Source: Roseibium sediminicola (GTDB lineage Bacteria; Pseudomonadota; Alphaproteobacteria; Rhizobiales; Stappiaceae). Taken from it: a stretch of DNA of 64,000 nucleotides. This document shows, in pieces, positions 40,969 to 49,819 of this stretch. Numbering within the stretch: the stretch's first letter is position 1; every line of letters begins with the position of its first letter. The stretch is taken from NCBI RefSeq assembly GCF_023156505.1, contig NZ_JALNMJ010000002.1:124001-188000 (forward strand), written 5' to 3'. The translations under genes were made by a program, and so were the position numbers. Below the pieces are notes generated by a model. That model was not told the DNA's origin. It did no database searches and saw nothing but the letters and a program-made list of their open reading frames with translations.

Positions 40969-42606
40969 ATGAAAGCATCTCGTAATGGCAAGACAGGCCT
41001 CGATCTGATCCACGATCCCGTATTGAACAAGAACACGGCTTTCACCAGGGAAGAGCGTGAGAAATACGGTCTACTCGGTTTGCTGCCGGCTGTGGTGGAA
41101 AGCCTTGATCAGCAGGTTCAGCGCGTTTTGATGCAGCTGACCCATAAACACAGCGACATGGACCGATTCGTCTATCTGACCGGGTTGCTCGATACCAATG
41201 AGACGCTCTTCTACAAGGTCATCATGTCGGATCCGACCAGGTTCCTGCCGATTGTCTATGATCCCACCATCGGCGAAGCCTGTCTGAAGTTCGGTCACAT
41301 CTACCGGCGTTCGAGGGGCATGTATTTGTCGATCGCGCACAGGGGGAGTGTCAGCAAGGTTCTCGCTGACTGGCCAGACAAGGATGTGCGCTTCATCTGC
41401 GTGACCAATGGCGGGCGGATCCTCGGACTTGGGGATATTGGCGCCAATGGCATGGGCATTCCGATCGGCAAGCTGCAGCTCTACACTGGAGCGGCAGGGG
41501 TGCCGCCGGCGCACCTGTTGCCGTTGTTTCTGGATGCGGGCACAAACAACGAGCAGCTGCTGGAGGACCCGCTCTATCTCGGCATCCGTCAGAAACGGCC
41601 GCCGACGGAAGAGCTCTATCCGTTTGTCGACGAATTCGTCGCGGCCGTACAGGAACGTTATCCCGACTGTTGCATCCACTTCGAGGACTGGACCGGCAGT
41701 GACGCGGTACATCTGCTCGCGCGCTATCGCGACAAGGTCTGTTGTTACAATGACGATATCCAGGGAACCGCCGGCATTACGCTGGCGGGGCTTATCAATG
41801 CGCTAAAGATCAAGGGCGGTTCTCTCAAGGACGAAACCATTTTCTTCGCTGGTGCCGGCTCGGCGGGTATCGGACTGGCGGATCTTCTGGTCTCGGAAAT
41901 GGTTTCGGAAGGTCTTGCGGAAGAAGAGGCTCGGTCCCGGATCTGGATGTATGACGTCAATGGCCTGCTGCAGTCCGAGCGGGATGACCTTTTCGATTTT
42001 CAGCGCAAATATGCCCACAAACACGCGCCGACCCGCGACCTGACCACGGCAATCAAATCCGTCAAACCGACCACGTTGATCGGCGTCAGCACGGTCGGGG
42101 GACTGTTCACCCGGTCCGTTGTGGAAGCGATGGCCGAGATCAATGATCGTCCGGTTGTTTTCGCCCTGTCCAATCCAACCGACCATGCCGAATGCACGGC
42201 CGAACAGGCCTACCAGTGGACCAAGGGCAGGGCGATTTTTGCGGCCGGTGTTCAGTTCCCACCCGTTGACTATGCCGGTGAGACCTACCGGGCGGGGCAG
42301 GCGAACAATCTATATATCTTTCCGGCGGTGGCCATGGCGATCTATGCGACCAGGGCGAAACGCGTCACGGATGATATGTTCATCGAGGCGGCGAAAGCCG
42401 TCGCCGATCAGGTGCCGGACAAGCTGTTGTCCCAGGGCACGTTGTTTCCGCCACAGTCCGACATACTGGAGACCTCTGTCAAAACGGCGGCCCGGGTGGC
42501 AAAAACCGTTTTCGATGCCGGATTGGCGCAGGTGCCACAGCCGGCGGACCTGGAAGACTTTGTCAGGAAGCATCTCTACGACGCAAGCTATCCCGAGCTC
42601 GACTGA
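40969..42606 (+). CDS. maeA: NAD-dependent malic enzyme
   Basis: A 545-residue malic enzyme of the large type, oxidatively decarboxylating malate to pyruvate. The catalytic Tyr region FYKVIMSDPTRFLPIVYDPT, VTNGGRILGLGDIGANGMGI, and the NAD-binding FFAGAGSAGIGLADLL are intact; metal ligands lie in CIHFEDW and YNDDIQGTA. It lacks the phosphotransacetylase domain of rhizobial Dme/Tme. It sits downstream of fumC, forming a fumarate-malate-pyruvate module, and faces the FAH gene tail-to-tail. Confidence 0.93.
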   Translation: MKASRNGKTGLDLIHDPVLNKNTAFTREEREKYGLLGLLPAVVESLDQQVQRVLMQLTHKHSDMDRFVYLTGLLDTNETLFYKVIMSDPTRFLPIVYDPTIGEACLKFGHIYRRSRGMYLSIAHRGSVSKVLADWPDKDVRFICVTNGGRILGLGDIGANGMGIPIGKLQLYTGAAGVPPAHLLPLFLDAGTNNEQLLEDPLYLGIRQKRPPTEELYPFVDEFVAAVQERYPDCCIHFEDWTGSDAVHLLARYRDKVCCYNDDIQGTAGITLAGLINALKIKGGSLKDETIFFAGAGSAGIGLADLLVSEMVSEGLAEEEARSRIWMYDVNGLLQSERDDLFDFQRKYAHKHAPTRDLTTAIKSVKPTTLIGVSTVGGLFTRSVVEAMAEINDRPVVFALSNPTDHAECTAEQAYQWTKGRAIFAAGVQFPPVDYAGETYRAGQANNLYIFPAVAMAIYATRAKRVTDDMFIEAAKAVADQVPDKLLSQGTLFPPQSDILETSVKTAARVAKTVFDAGLAQVPQPADLEDFVRKHLYDASYPELD

Positions 42607-42656
42607 GGGGCGCAACCGGTTTGAGGGCAGGGCGGGTGCATCGTCGCCCCGCCTCT

Positions 42657-43808
42657 TCAAAGCATTCCGCGCTGGGCGAGATTGCGCATCAGATGACTGA
42701 TGCCGAAGGTCCATTCCGGGCAGTCTGTCGAAAGATTGACGGTGTTGCACAAACTGCCCAGACCGGGTGCGGCGATGGTGACGACATCGCCGATTTTGTG
42801 TGTGAAGCCTTGCCCTGCCACGTCCCGGTCCATTGTCGGCGCAAAGAGAGTGCCCAGAAACAGCATCAACCCGTCCGGATACTGGTGGTGCCGGCCGATG
42901 GCCTGGGACACAAGGTCCTCCGGATCGCGGCTGATTTCGCGCATGGAAGACCGCCCTTCAAGGATAAATCCGTCTGGTCCTTCGACAGTCAGTGCGAGCT
43001 CGGCCTTGCGCACATCGTCGAGGGCGTAGCCATCGTCGAACAGCCGGATCATCGGGCCGATGGCACACGAGCCGTTATTGTCCTTGGCTTTGGAGAGCAA
43101 AAGCGCGGAGCGGCCCTCGATGTCACGCAGATTGACGTCGTTGCCCAGCGCGGCGCCGACGATGCGGCCATTTGAGGAAACGGCAAGCACCACTTCCGGT
43201 TCCGGGTTGTTCCAGGTGGAAATCGGGTGCAGTCCGACCTCGGCGCCCGGCCCCACAGAGGACAGGACCTGGGCCTTTGAAAAGATCTCGGCATCCGGCC
43301 CGATGCCAACCTCCAGATAGGGGCTCCACACATCGGCGTCGATCAGGGTCTGTTTGACTTGCGCCGCCTCCGGCGATCCGGCCCTGATGTTGCGCAGGCT
43401 GTCACCGATGACAGCGCTGACCCGCTGCCTGATGGTATCTGCCTTTTGTGCGTCACCCGCTGCGAGTTCTTCGATCACTCGCTCGACCATCGAATTGGCA
43501 AAGGTCACGCCGCAGGCCTTGATGGCCTGCAGGTCGCAAGGCGCCAGAAAATGGACCAAAGAAGGGTCGCCGACACAGGCTTCTGCGACGGTTTCCAGGG
43601 GCGCGATGGCGTGACCTTCAGCCTGGGCAACATACCCTGCGGGATCGTCCATCTCGCAAATGTCGCGTACGGTCGGCGCCGTCTTGCATGTGATGTCGAT
43701 GACCTCGTCGTCGCGCAAAGTCACGACGGCCGGGCCATTTGCGTCTGGACACCAGACTCGGCCGAGATAGGTTCCGGTTGCCAATTCGTCTTGTGTCAAT
43801 ATGCTCAT
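42657..43808 (-). CDS. Fumarylacetoacetate hydrolase (FAH) family protein
   Basis: A 383-residue enzyme. An N-terminal region (about 1-175) is followed by the FAH core, with metal ligands in NNPEPEVVLAVSSNGRIVGA and GNDVNLRDIEGRSALLLSKA. Size and motifs resemble the 2-keto-3-deoxy-sugar-acid dehydratases (XylX/KdaD group) of sugar-acid pathways, but no partner enzymes lie next to it. The ATG at 43808 with GAGGTC upstream is chosen; the open frame upstream passes through an inserted repeat. Its likely regulator, a GntR protein, lies upstream, parted by a 264-bp TA-flanked element. Confidence 0.83.
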   Translation of the reverse strand: MSILTQDELATGTYLGRVWCPDANGPAVVTLRDDEVIDITCKTAPTVRDICEMDDPAGYVAQAEGHAIAPLETVAEACVGDPSLVHFLAPCDLQAIKACGVTFANSMVERVIEELAAGDAQKADTIRQRVSAVIGDSLRNIRAGSPEAAQVKQTLIDADVWSPYLEVGIGPDAEIFSKAQVLSSVGPGAEVGLHPISTWNNPEPEVVLAVSSNGRIVGAALGNDVNLRDIEGRSALLLSKAKDNNGSCAIGPMIRLFDDGYALDDVRKAELALTVEGPDGFILEGRSSMREISRDPEDLVSQAIGRHHQYPDGLMLFLGTLFAPTMDRDVAGQGFTHKIGDVVTIAAPGLGSLCNTVNLSTDCPEWTFGISHLMRNLAQRGML

Positions 43809-43885
43809 AGGACCTCGAGTACGGGCAAACGTACGGTGTCGGGAATACGAGCTTGTCTGCAAATGCGGCGCTTGTCCAACGGCTA

Positions 43886-44149
43886 ATACCAGCCTCAATA
43901 GATTGGAACCCATCTGATGGCGCTGGTCCGGATTGGCCGGCAAGGCGCGTTGCGCAGGACGGCCTGGTTGGCCGTTCAAGCGGCGCAACGCTGACCGGCG
44001 GGCCGGAGTAGGCAACCGAAGGCCGTGTTTGGGGACTGTTCAGCTGCGCCCCAGGTTTTGAACGATAAACCATATCGCCCTGCAACCTGCTCCTTGCCGA
44101 GCAGACCCCAAACACGGTCAGATTGGTCCCTATCTATTGTGGTTGGTAT
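43886..44149. mobile_element. TA-flanked inverted-repeat element (MITE-like), about 264 bp
   Basis: The ends are inverse copies: 43886 onward reads ATACCAGCCTCAATAGAT, and the complement of the right end reads ATACCAACCACAATAGAT; about 27 of 32 positions agree when the TA is included. TA dinucleotides flank both ends (43884-43885 and 44150-44151), as for Tc1/mariner or IS630-type insertions. Inside, a perfect 12-bp inverted repeat CCGTGTTTGGGG/CCCCAAACACGG (44023-44034, 44106-44117) is seen. No transposase is encoded. The right TA is part of the gntR stop codon; removing the element would leave gntR and the FAH gene about 75 bp apart. Confidence 0.65.
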
Positions 44150-44901
44150 TATTTGGCGATGGCCGCGAATTCCCTGGCCATCGCCTGGTTCGCCTTGAGC
44201 ATGTCGTGCATGCGTTTGCGTGCAAGATCCGCCTCTCCATTATCGATGGCTTCGGCGACACCGACATGAAGTCTCTGAACGACCTTTTCTTCCGGTGCGG
44301 CAAAGCGGCCGGCAGAATAGGAGAACAGAATAACCGCGTAGACAATGTTCTGCAGTTGCGACAGCATCAGGTTGCCGCTGGCCTGAAGGATAGTGGCATG
44401 AAAGGTATAATCCGCGCCGATCATGGCCGCGTCGCCATGTTTCGGGTCGATGCCTTTTGCGGCCGCCACAATTAGGTCGCGTTGTTCGCGGCTGGCGTTT
44501 TTCGCGGCCAGCGCCGCTGCCTCCGGTTCGAAAATGATGCGCATGTCCGTCGCTTCGGCATAGATGCGGGCGGTTCTCGGGCTGTTGGGATCGTGCCAAC
44601 GGATCACATCGGGATCGAGCAGGTTCCAGCTTTCAAACGGGCACACCCTGGACCCGTACCGCCTGGCCGTGCGGACAAGACCCTTGCCGCACAAGACCTT
44701 GACCGCTTCGCGGACAACCGTTCTGGAAACATTCAATTTCTCGACCAGTTCCTCCTCGCGCGGCAGGACGGCATCCGTTTCGTAGACCCCTTGAACAATG
44801 CTCTTGCCTAGCTGTTCAACTGTATCTTTGACCGCTCCTGTGGGAAGGGAAGTAAGAACCTTGTCGGGAAGGTCGAATGTCAGAATTTGTTTTGTGTCCA
44901 T
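44149..44901 (-). CDS. GntR/FadR-family transcriptional regulator
   Basis: A 250-residue regulator. The N-terminal winged helix (about 25-95) contains LPREEELVEKLNVSRTVVREAV with CGKGLV. The FCD ligand-binding domain (about 110-245) keeps the metal/ligand residues in DYTFHATILQASGN and RLHVGVAEAIDNGEADLA. FCD regulators usually respond to organic or sugar acids, fitting the neighbouring FAH-family enzyme gene. Its stop codon TAA is shared with the border of the inserted repeat. Start ATG 44901 is supported by the first helix spacing. Confidence 0.88.
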   Translation of the reverse strand: MDTKQILTFDLPDKVLTSLPTGAVKDTVEQLGKSIVQGVYETDAVLPREEELVEKLNVSRTVVREAVKVLCGKGLVRTARRYGSRVCPFESWNLLDPDVIRWHDPNSPRTARIYAEATDMRIIFEPEAAALAAKNASREQRDLIVAAAKGIDPKHGDAAMIGADYTFHATILQASGNLMLSQLQNIVYAVILFSYSAGRFAAPEEKVVQRLHVGVAEAIDNGEADLARKRMHDMLKANQAMAREFAAIAK

Positions 44902-45121
44902 TCGTGAGGCTCTGGAAGTCCGTCTTATTGATCTTTGCCAGAGCGTTCTGGTTGGCCTGGCTTCCTGAACCGTTTTAGCTGTGATTTTTAAGGAAGACTA
45001 GATTTATTAGCCGCACATCTCATCTTCAACAAGAAAACGGGTTTTGATCGGCCGGAATTGTTGCCAAATGGTGACAGGAAGTTCGTTTCGGCTTGTTTTG
45101 ATTTCAGTTCTTTTTCAATAT

Positions 45122-45132
45122 TTGTCGGACAA
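45122..45132. promoter_or_regulatory. Possible GntR/FadR-type operator
   Basis: TTGTCGGACAA is a perfect 11-bp palindrome matching the FadR-subfamily consensus TNGTNNNACNA. It lies 221 bp upstream of the gntR start, just past the PilZ gene end. A related sequence, TTGTCCAACGG, occurs at 43872-43882, 64 bp upstream of the FAH gene, differing from the consensus only at the last base. Assignment to this regulator is an inference. Confidence 0.35.
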
Positions 45133-45142
45133 TTACTGAATT

Positions 45143-45511
45143 CTAACCGTCCAGTGCATAGAGTCTCTGAGCGAGCTTGCGCACGCCGGTGTTGCGAAAA
45201 TGCCGGATACTTGCCGGTGGTACCAGATAGATTACGCCCGCGGCCAGGCCGTCGCGCCACCTCAGCTGGACTTCGGCAACGGTTTTGGGCACCGCATCGA
45301 AGACATAAAACTCTTCGGGCAAATCGTGGTGTTCACTCAGGAGCAGCCGGATGCCGCCGTCGGAGATGTCCCTGATGGTGCAATCGCACAGGAATTCATT
45401 GTCGAGGCTGGCAAGTTTCGCCGGTCTCAGGCGGGTGCGCCGGCGCGGATGCAGGCGCCGTTGCAGGGCCTGGGTCAGGGATTGTCGTTTAGCGGACAGG
45501 AAGGAAAACAT
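45143..45511 (-). CDS. PilZ domain protein
   Basis: A 122-residue single-domain protein. The cyclic-di-GMP binding motifs appear as an arginine-rich segment RRRTRLRPAKLAS near residues 23-35 and DISDGGIRLLL near 49-59 (D/NxSxxG). The downstream beta-strands (AEVQLRWRDGLAAGVIYLV) match the PilZ barrel. It may bind c-di-GMP and affect motility or surface polymers; its place 0.7 kb from the flagellar locus suits a motility role, but this is inference. Confidence 0.75.
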   Translation of the reverse strand: MFSFLSAKRQSLTQALQRRLHPRRRTRLRPAKLASLDNEFLCDCTIRDISDGGIRLLLSEHHDLPEEFYVFDAVPKTVAEVQLRWRDGLAAGVIYLVPPASIRHFRNTGVRKLAQRLYALDG

Positions 45512-45520
45512 GGCACAGTC

Positions 45521-45970
45521 TCAGTTGTCTGGTTGTCTTGGAGCCGCTGGAGGGGCAGGAAACGGCGGAACGGCGCGCTGCGGGCGCTGTGTTGCCGGCC
45601 TGTAGCTCGGATCTCCTAGGGTGGATGGGCGATGCGCCGCCGGTGACTGGCTGTTCCGGCACAGCCGGTAGGCGAGATCATAAAGACCGCGCCAACCCGC
45701 CGGATCGTTGCCGAGCGTGTCGAGCACCCCGAGGGCGCCGCCTGCGACAGCGCCGCGGCGCGCGCCGCTCTGCCCGCGCCAGGCTCCACCCGCAACAGCT
45801 CCTTCCATAGCCCGGTCGACCACTTTGAGATCCGTCGGGTCGCCGGAGACATGTGCATCGGCGTAATCCCTGGCATAGGCATCGCAATCGACCGGCTGGG
45901 CAAGGAGCGGCCCGGGCAGGGTGAGTGCTGATAGCAATGCGCACCACCGCAAAGATTTGAGTATCGGCAC
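45521..45970 (-). CDS. Hypothetical secreted protein with glycine-rich segment
   Basis: I do not recognise a family. With the GTG start at 45970 (preceded by GAGAGAAC) the 149-residue product begins with a good signal peptide (VPILKSLRWCALLSALTL, cleavage probable after LLAQP). A glycine/alanine-rich stretch AMEGAVAGGAWRGQSGARRG with AVAGGALG resembles a glycine zipper. Two cysteines (VDCDAYARDY and YRLCRNS) may form a disulfide. A proline-rich tail follows. An upstream ATG at 46048 would hide the signal sequence. It is adjacent to the PilZ gene. Confidence 0.55.
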   Translation of the reverse strand: MPILKSLRWCALLSALTLPGPLLAQPVDCDAYARDYADAHVSGDPTDLKVVDRAMEGAVAGGAWRGQSGARRGAVAGGALGVLDTLGNDPAGWRGLYDLAYRLCRNSQSPAAHRPSTLGDPSYRPATQRPQRAVPPFPAPPAAPRQPDN

Positions 45971-46231
45971 GTTCTCTCTCGATGGGCGGCAGGTTGCCGG
46001 AGGCTGAGAGCGTTTCGACGCGACAGGAAGCCATCGCCGCAAGGTCATCCGTTTTCCCTCTCAATGACAGTCCTTGGAAGGGCAGAGATCGGGCCTCTGC
46101 ATGTCAATGCATGCACTCTCAAGGTTGCGCGAGGCTTGCGGCCATCCGGTAAAAAAAGCGCAGGTGGGCCAGCCTCGGACAAGCTTGGCCTTTTAGGACT
46201 TGGGGCAACCTGATCTCAAAGGAGGCCTTCA

Positions 46232-46612
46232 ATGGAGCCTGTGTTCCTGAGCAAACTGGTGTCGAGCAGCAATGACTGGCTGTCCACGCGCCAGGCGACC
46301 ATTGCGGAAAATATCGCCAACGCGAACACGCCGGGTTTCCGGGCCAGCGACCTGGAACCCTTCACCACGGTGATCAGCAAGACACAATTGGCCATGACGG
46401 CCACTCATGACAGTCACCTTGGCCAAACCATGGAAGCCGCCCGCAAATCCGATGTTGAAAAAGCCGACAGCTGGACCGTCACCCATTCGGGAAACTCGGT
46501 CAGCCTCGAGCAGGAACTTGTCAAGGCCGGTGAGGTCGCGCGCGATCATTCGTTAAACGCCAGTATCGCGAAGTCGTTCCACCGCATGTATCTCGCAGCC
46601 GTGAAATCCTAA
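46232..46612 (+). CDS. flgB: Flagellar basal-body rod protein FlgB
   Basis: A 126-residue proximal rod protein. The conserved rod motif ATIAENIANANTPGFRASDL lies at residues about 22-41. The C-terminal helix matches the flagellar rod family. It is the first gene of the flagellar locus, with AAAGGAGG 7 bp before the ATG, and is followed 11 bp later by flgC. Exported by the flagellar type III system, without a cleaved signal peptide. Confidence 0.94.
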   Translation: MEPVFLSKLVSSSNDWLSTRQATIAENIANANTPGFRASDLEPFTTVISKTQLAMTATHDSHLGQTMEAARKSDVEKADSWTVTHSGNSVSLEQELVKAGEVARDHSLNASIAKSFHRMYLAAVKS

Positions 46613-46623
46613 AGGAAATCAAG

Positions 46624-47040
46624 ATGTCCGATCCGCTTGCAGCAACCCTTCAGATTTCCGGAGCTGGATTGCGCGCGCAGTCAGAACGCCTGCGCGTGGT
46701 CTCTGAAAACCTCGCCAACGCCCGCTCCACCGGCGAAGCCGCCGGGGACGATCCCTACCAGCGCAAGACCATCACCTTCGAGAGCGAATTCAGCCGGGCC
46801 TATGAGGCTAATCTTGTGTCTGTGAAGGGCATCGGTGCAGACAAGGCGCCCTTCACAGTCGAATACGATCCGGGACATCCGGCGGCGGACGAGAACGGCT
46901 ACGTGAAGATGCCGAACGTCAACACGCTGCTCGAGCTTGCCGACATGCGTGAAACCAACCGCTCTTACGAAGCCAATCTGAAGGTCATGACCCAGGCCCG
47001 CGAAATGGTCATGCGCCACATCGACCTTTTGAGGAACTGA
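46624..47040 (+). CDS. flgC: Flagellar basal-body rod protein FlgC
   Basis: A 138-residue proximal rod protein. The N-terminal LQISGAGLRAQSERLRVVSE with NLANARSTG and the C-terminal helix DMRETNRSYEANLKVMTQAR are typical of FlgC, though the usual NxANxxTxG motif reads NLANARSTG. fliE begins 2 bp after its stop codon. The pair flgB-flgC with fliE and flgG assembles the rod in the periplasm. Confidence 0.94.
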   Translation: MSDPLAATLQISGAGLRAQSERLRVVSENLANARSTGEAAGDDPYQRKTITFESEFSRAYEANLVSVKGIGADKAPFTVEYDPGHPAADENGYVKMPNVNTLLELADMRETNRSYEANLKVMTQAREMVMRHIDLLRN

Positions 47041-47042
47041 TC

Positions 47043-47375
47043 ATGATCAACGAAATCGCAGCACTGACATCTTCCACGGACGGTGTTCTCAAATCAGCGA
47101 CAACCACGCGCTTAACCTCGGGCACACAGGATCTCGGCGGCACGGCAGGGGTCAATGAAGTCAGCTTTTCCGACGCCATGGCCCAGGTCTCCCAGGGTGC
47201 GATCGACAAGGTCAAGCAGGGCGAGGCAGCGGCGATTGCCGGTGTCGATGGCCAGGCGTCCGTTCAGCAGGTGGTCGAAGCGGTCATGGCTGCCGAATCC
47301 ACCCTGCAGACCGCCATTGCCATTCGCGACAAGGTCGTCAGCGCCTACCAGGAAATCAGCCGCATGTCGATCTGA
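47043..47375 (+). CDS. fliE: Flagellar hook-basal body complex protein FliE
   Basis: A 110-residue protein that joins the MS ring to the rod and is the first substrate of the export gate. The C-terminal half VQQVVEAVMAAESTLQTAIA with IRDKVVSAYQEISRMSI is the conserved FliE helix ending in RMxI. It is translationally close to flgC, with 2 bp between. Confidence 0.93.
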   Translation: MINEIAALTSSTDGVLKSATTTRLTSGTQDLGGTAGVNEVSFSDAMAQVSQGAIDKVKQGEAAAIAGVDGQASVQQVVEAVMAAESTLQTAIAIRDKVVSAYQEISRMSI

Positions 47376-47424
47376 TCCGACCGAAGCCGGATTTGAGGAC
47401 CTGCGCAATACGAGGAGTTAAGCC

Positions 47425-48213
47425 ATGAAAGCCCTTGCAATCGCCGCGACCGGCATGAGCGCTCAGCAGCTGAATGTCGAAGTGGTCGCCAACAACATCG
47501 CCAACATGAATACGACCTCGTTCAAGCGGTCTCAGGCGGAGTTTTCCGATCTTCTCTATCAGGCCGAACGCCTGCAGGGGGTTCCGAACCGCGGCGGTGA
47601 AGACCCTGTGCCGGAAGGCGCTCAGCTGGGCCTTGGCGTGCGCACAGCAGGGATCCGCAAGCTCCATGTACAGGGCTCGCTGACCAATACCGGCAACCAG
47701 TTCGACGTCGCTCTTGATGGGCGCGGCTGGTTTGAGATCACCGGTCCGGACGACGAGACGCTCTATACCCGCGCAGGCTCCTTCAACAAGAATGCCGAGG
47801 GCCGGCTCGTCACCATCGACGGCTACGCAGTCGAGCCAGCGATCATCGTGCCGGATGAGACCATCGAGGTGGTTGTCAACGAATCCGGTCAGGTCTATGC
47901 CAAGGTCGACGGCGAAATGACGCCGCGCGAACTCGGCCAGCTGACCCTGGCCAACTTCGCCAATGACGTCGGTCTCGAACCGGTCGGCGGCAATCTTTTC
48001 CGCGAGACCGAAGCTTCGGGCGTGCCCGTTTCCGGAGTGCCGGGTGATCCGGGTTTCGGTGTCGTCCGCCAGGGATACCTTGAAAGTTCCAATGTTGACC
48101 CGGTCAAGGAAATCACCGCGCTGATCAACGCGCAGCGAGGCTATGAAATGAACTCAAAGGTCATGAAAGCCGCCGACGAAATGGCCGGCACCGTGACCAA
48201 TGGCATCCGCTAG
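47425..48213 (+). CDS. flgG: Flagellar distal rod protein FlgG
   Basis: A 262-residue distal rod protein that passes through the P and L rings. The N-terminal [20 protein letters not shown] with [12 protein letters not shown] and the C-terminal [20 protein letters not shown] are the conserved D0 helices. Length and the central [21 protein letters not shown] identify FlgG rather than FlgF. It follows fliE by 49 bp. Confidence 0.95.
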   Translation: MKALAIAATGMSAQQLNVEVVANNIANMNTTSFKRSQAEFSDLLYQAERLQGVPNRGGEDPVPEGAQLGLGVRTAGIRKLHVQGSLTNTGNQFDVALDGRGWFEITGPDDETLYTRAGSFNKNAEGRLVTIDGYAVEPAIIVPDETIEVVVNESGQVYAKVDGEMTPRELGQLTLANFANDVGLEPVGGNLFRETEASGVPVSGVPGDPGFGVVRQGYLESSNVDPVKEITALINAQRGYEMNSKVMKAADEMAGTVTNGIR

Positions 48214-48229
48214 GAAAGGGCTTGAGATC

Positions 48230-48682
48230 ATGCCGATCCGCACCCTGATTGCGCTCATCGCGTTTTGCCTTGCGGGGACCATCGCCAGGGCAGGGACGAT
48301 TGAGCTCCCGGTGCCGCGTCAGACCATCTCGGCGGGCACGGAGATCTCGCATCAGCACCTAATCGAGCGCAAATTCCCGAGCCGGACCGCGCAGCAATTC
48401 GCCGTCAGCACGCATCGTTCCGAACTGGTCGGCATGGTCGCGCGCCGAACCTTGCTGCCGGGCCAGCCGATCCCGGCCCGGTCGGTCGAAAAACCGCTAT
48501 TGGTCCGGCGAGGCGAACCTGCCCGACTGGTGTTCCGCGAGCAGGGACTGGTGATCATCATGCAGGTCGAAGCGCTGCAGAATGGCGGAGCCGGAAATTT
48601 CGTTCGGGTGCGCAACATAGACAGCGGTCTGGTCGTGTCCGGCAGGGTCCAGGAAGACGGCACCATCCGCGTGGAGAACTAA
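48230..48682 (+). CDS. flgA: Flagellar P-ring assembly chaperone FlgA
   Basis: A 150-residue periplasmic protein that helps FlgI assemble the P ring. A signal peptide is clear (residues 1-22, IRTLIALIAFCLAGTIARAG). The SAF domain follows, with SRSVEKPLLVRRGEP-like segment at ARSVEKPLLVRRGEPARLVF and the C-terminal FVRVRNIDSGLVVSGRVQED, which matches FlgA. I chose the ATG at 48230 because it starts the signal peptide; the frame stays open upstream to 48200 inside flgG's end. flgI follows 3 bp later, so the two are coupled. Confidence 0.9.
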   Translation: MPIRTLIALIAFCLAGTIARAGTIELPVPRQTISAGTEISHQHLIERKFPSRTAQQFAVSTHRSELVGMVARRTLLPGQPIPARSVEKPLLVRRGEPARLVFREQGLVIIMQVEALQNGGAGNFVRVRNIDSGLVVSGRVQEDGTIRVEN

Positions 48683-48685
48683 GAA

Positions 48686-49786
48686 ATGACCCGGATACTC
48701 CTTTGTTTGCTCGCCCTGATACTGGCCAACCCGGCGAGCGCCATGGTCCGCATCAAGGACATTGCCAGCCTGCAAGGCGTGCGCGACAACCAGCTGGTCG
48801 GCTACGGTCTTGTCATCGGTCTCAAGGGGTCCGGAGACACCTTGCGCAATTCGCCGTTCACGGAACAGTCGCTGCAATCCATGCTGGACAGCCTCGGCGT
48901 GAATGTCCGCGATGTGCGCCTGCGCACCCAAAACGTCGCCGCGGTGGTCGTGACGGCCGAAATGCCGTCTTTCATCGGTATGGGGGCCACGATTGATGTG
49001 TCCGTTTCCTCCCTTGGCGATGCCACATCGCTTGCGGGCGGAACACTTGTGGCTACCCCGCTGCTCGGCGCGGACGGTCAGATTTACGCAGTCGCGCAGG
49101 GGCCAGTGGCCGTATCGGGCTTTGCGGAACTCGGCCAGGCGGAAAGCCTGACCCAGGGCATTCCCACTGTCGGACGGGTTCCGAATGGCGGTCTGATCGA
49201 GAGAGATTTGCCGGCTAAGTTTTCGCAAATACCGGGACTGGTGCTGGAATTGTCCAACCCGGATTTCCGGACAGCGGTGCGCATCACGGACGCCATCAAC
49301 CGGTTCACCCGCGAGCGCTACGGCGTGCCGGTGGCCAGGGAGCGCGACTATCGGTCCGTTGTGCTGACGCCGCCCAAGGACCTGAGTCTGACCCGTTTCA
49401 TCGCCGAAATCGAGGCCATCCGGGTCAATCCCGATCAAAGCGCGAAGGTCGTGATCGATGAGCGCACCGGAACGGTCGTGATCGGCAAGGACGTGCAGAT
49501 TTCGACGGTGGCTATCACCCATGGCAATCTGACGGTGCGCATCTCGGAAGCGCCGGAAGTCTCGCAGCCATCGCCGTTCTCGCAGAACGGACAGACCGTG
49601 GTCGTACCGCGCACTTATGTCGACGCGCAGGAAACAGGCGGCCAGCTGGCCGTGGTCGGGGGAACGGATTTGCCGACTCTGGTGCGCGGTCTCAATCGCA
49701 TCGGGCTCAGGCCAACCGGGATCATCGCCATCCTGCAAACCATCAAGACGGCGGGTGCGCTGCAAGCCGAGCTGGTGGTTCAGTAG
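48686..49786 (+). CDS. flgI: Flagellar P-ring protein FlgI
   Basis: A 366-residue periplasmic ring protein with a signal peptide (residues 1-19, cleavage after SAM or nearby). RIKDIASLQGVRDNQLVGYG and LVIGLKGSGDTL are the strongly conserved N-terminus, and VVVPRTYVDAQETGGQLAVV and LNRIGLRPTGIIAILQTIK the C-terminus. It forms the ring around the distal rod in the peptidoglycan layer. A clear terminator-like hairpin follows at 49820-49846. Confidence 0.96.
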   Translation: MTRILLCLLALILANPASAMVRIKDIASLQGVRDNQLVGYGLVIGLKGSGDTLRNSPFTEQSLQSMLDSLGVNVRDVRLRTQNVAAVVVTAEMPSFIGMGATIDVSVSSLGDATSLAGGTLVATPLLGADGQIYAVAQGPVAVSGFAELGQAESLTQGIPTVGRVPNGGLIERDLPAKFSQIPGLVLELSNPDFRTAVRITDAINRFTRERYGVPVARERDYRSVVLTPPKDLSLTRFIAEIEAIRVNPDQSAKVVIDERTGTVVIGKDVQISTVAITHGNLTVRISEAPEVSQPSPFSQNGQTVVVPRTYVDAQETGGQLAVVGGTDLPTLVRGLNRIGLRPTGIIAILQTIKTAGALQAELVVQ

Positions 49787-49819
49787 ACCCTGACCGGCTG
49801 ACTCTTCGAAGATCTTCAG

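Noticed and set aside
42620..42655. Terminator between malic enzyme and FAH genes
   Set aside because: Only a 6-bp GC stem with a 10-nt or longer loop and no T-tract could be found; too weak to call.
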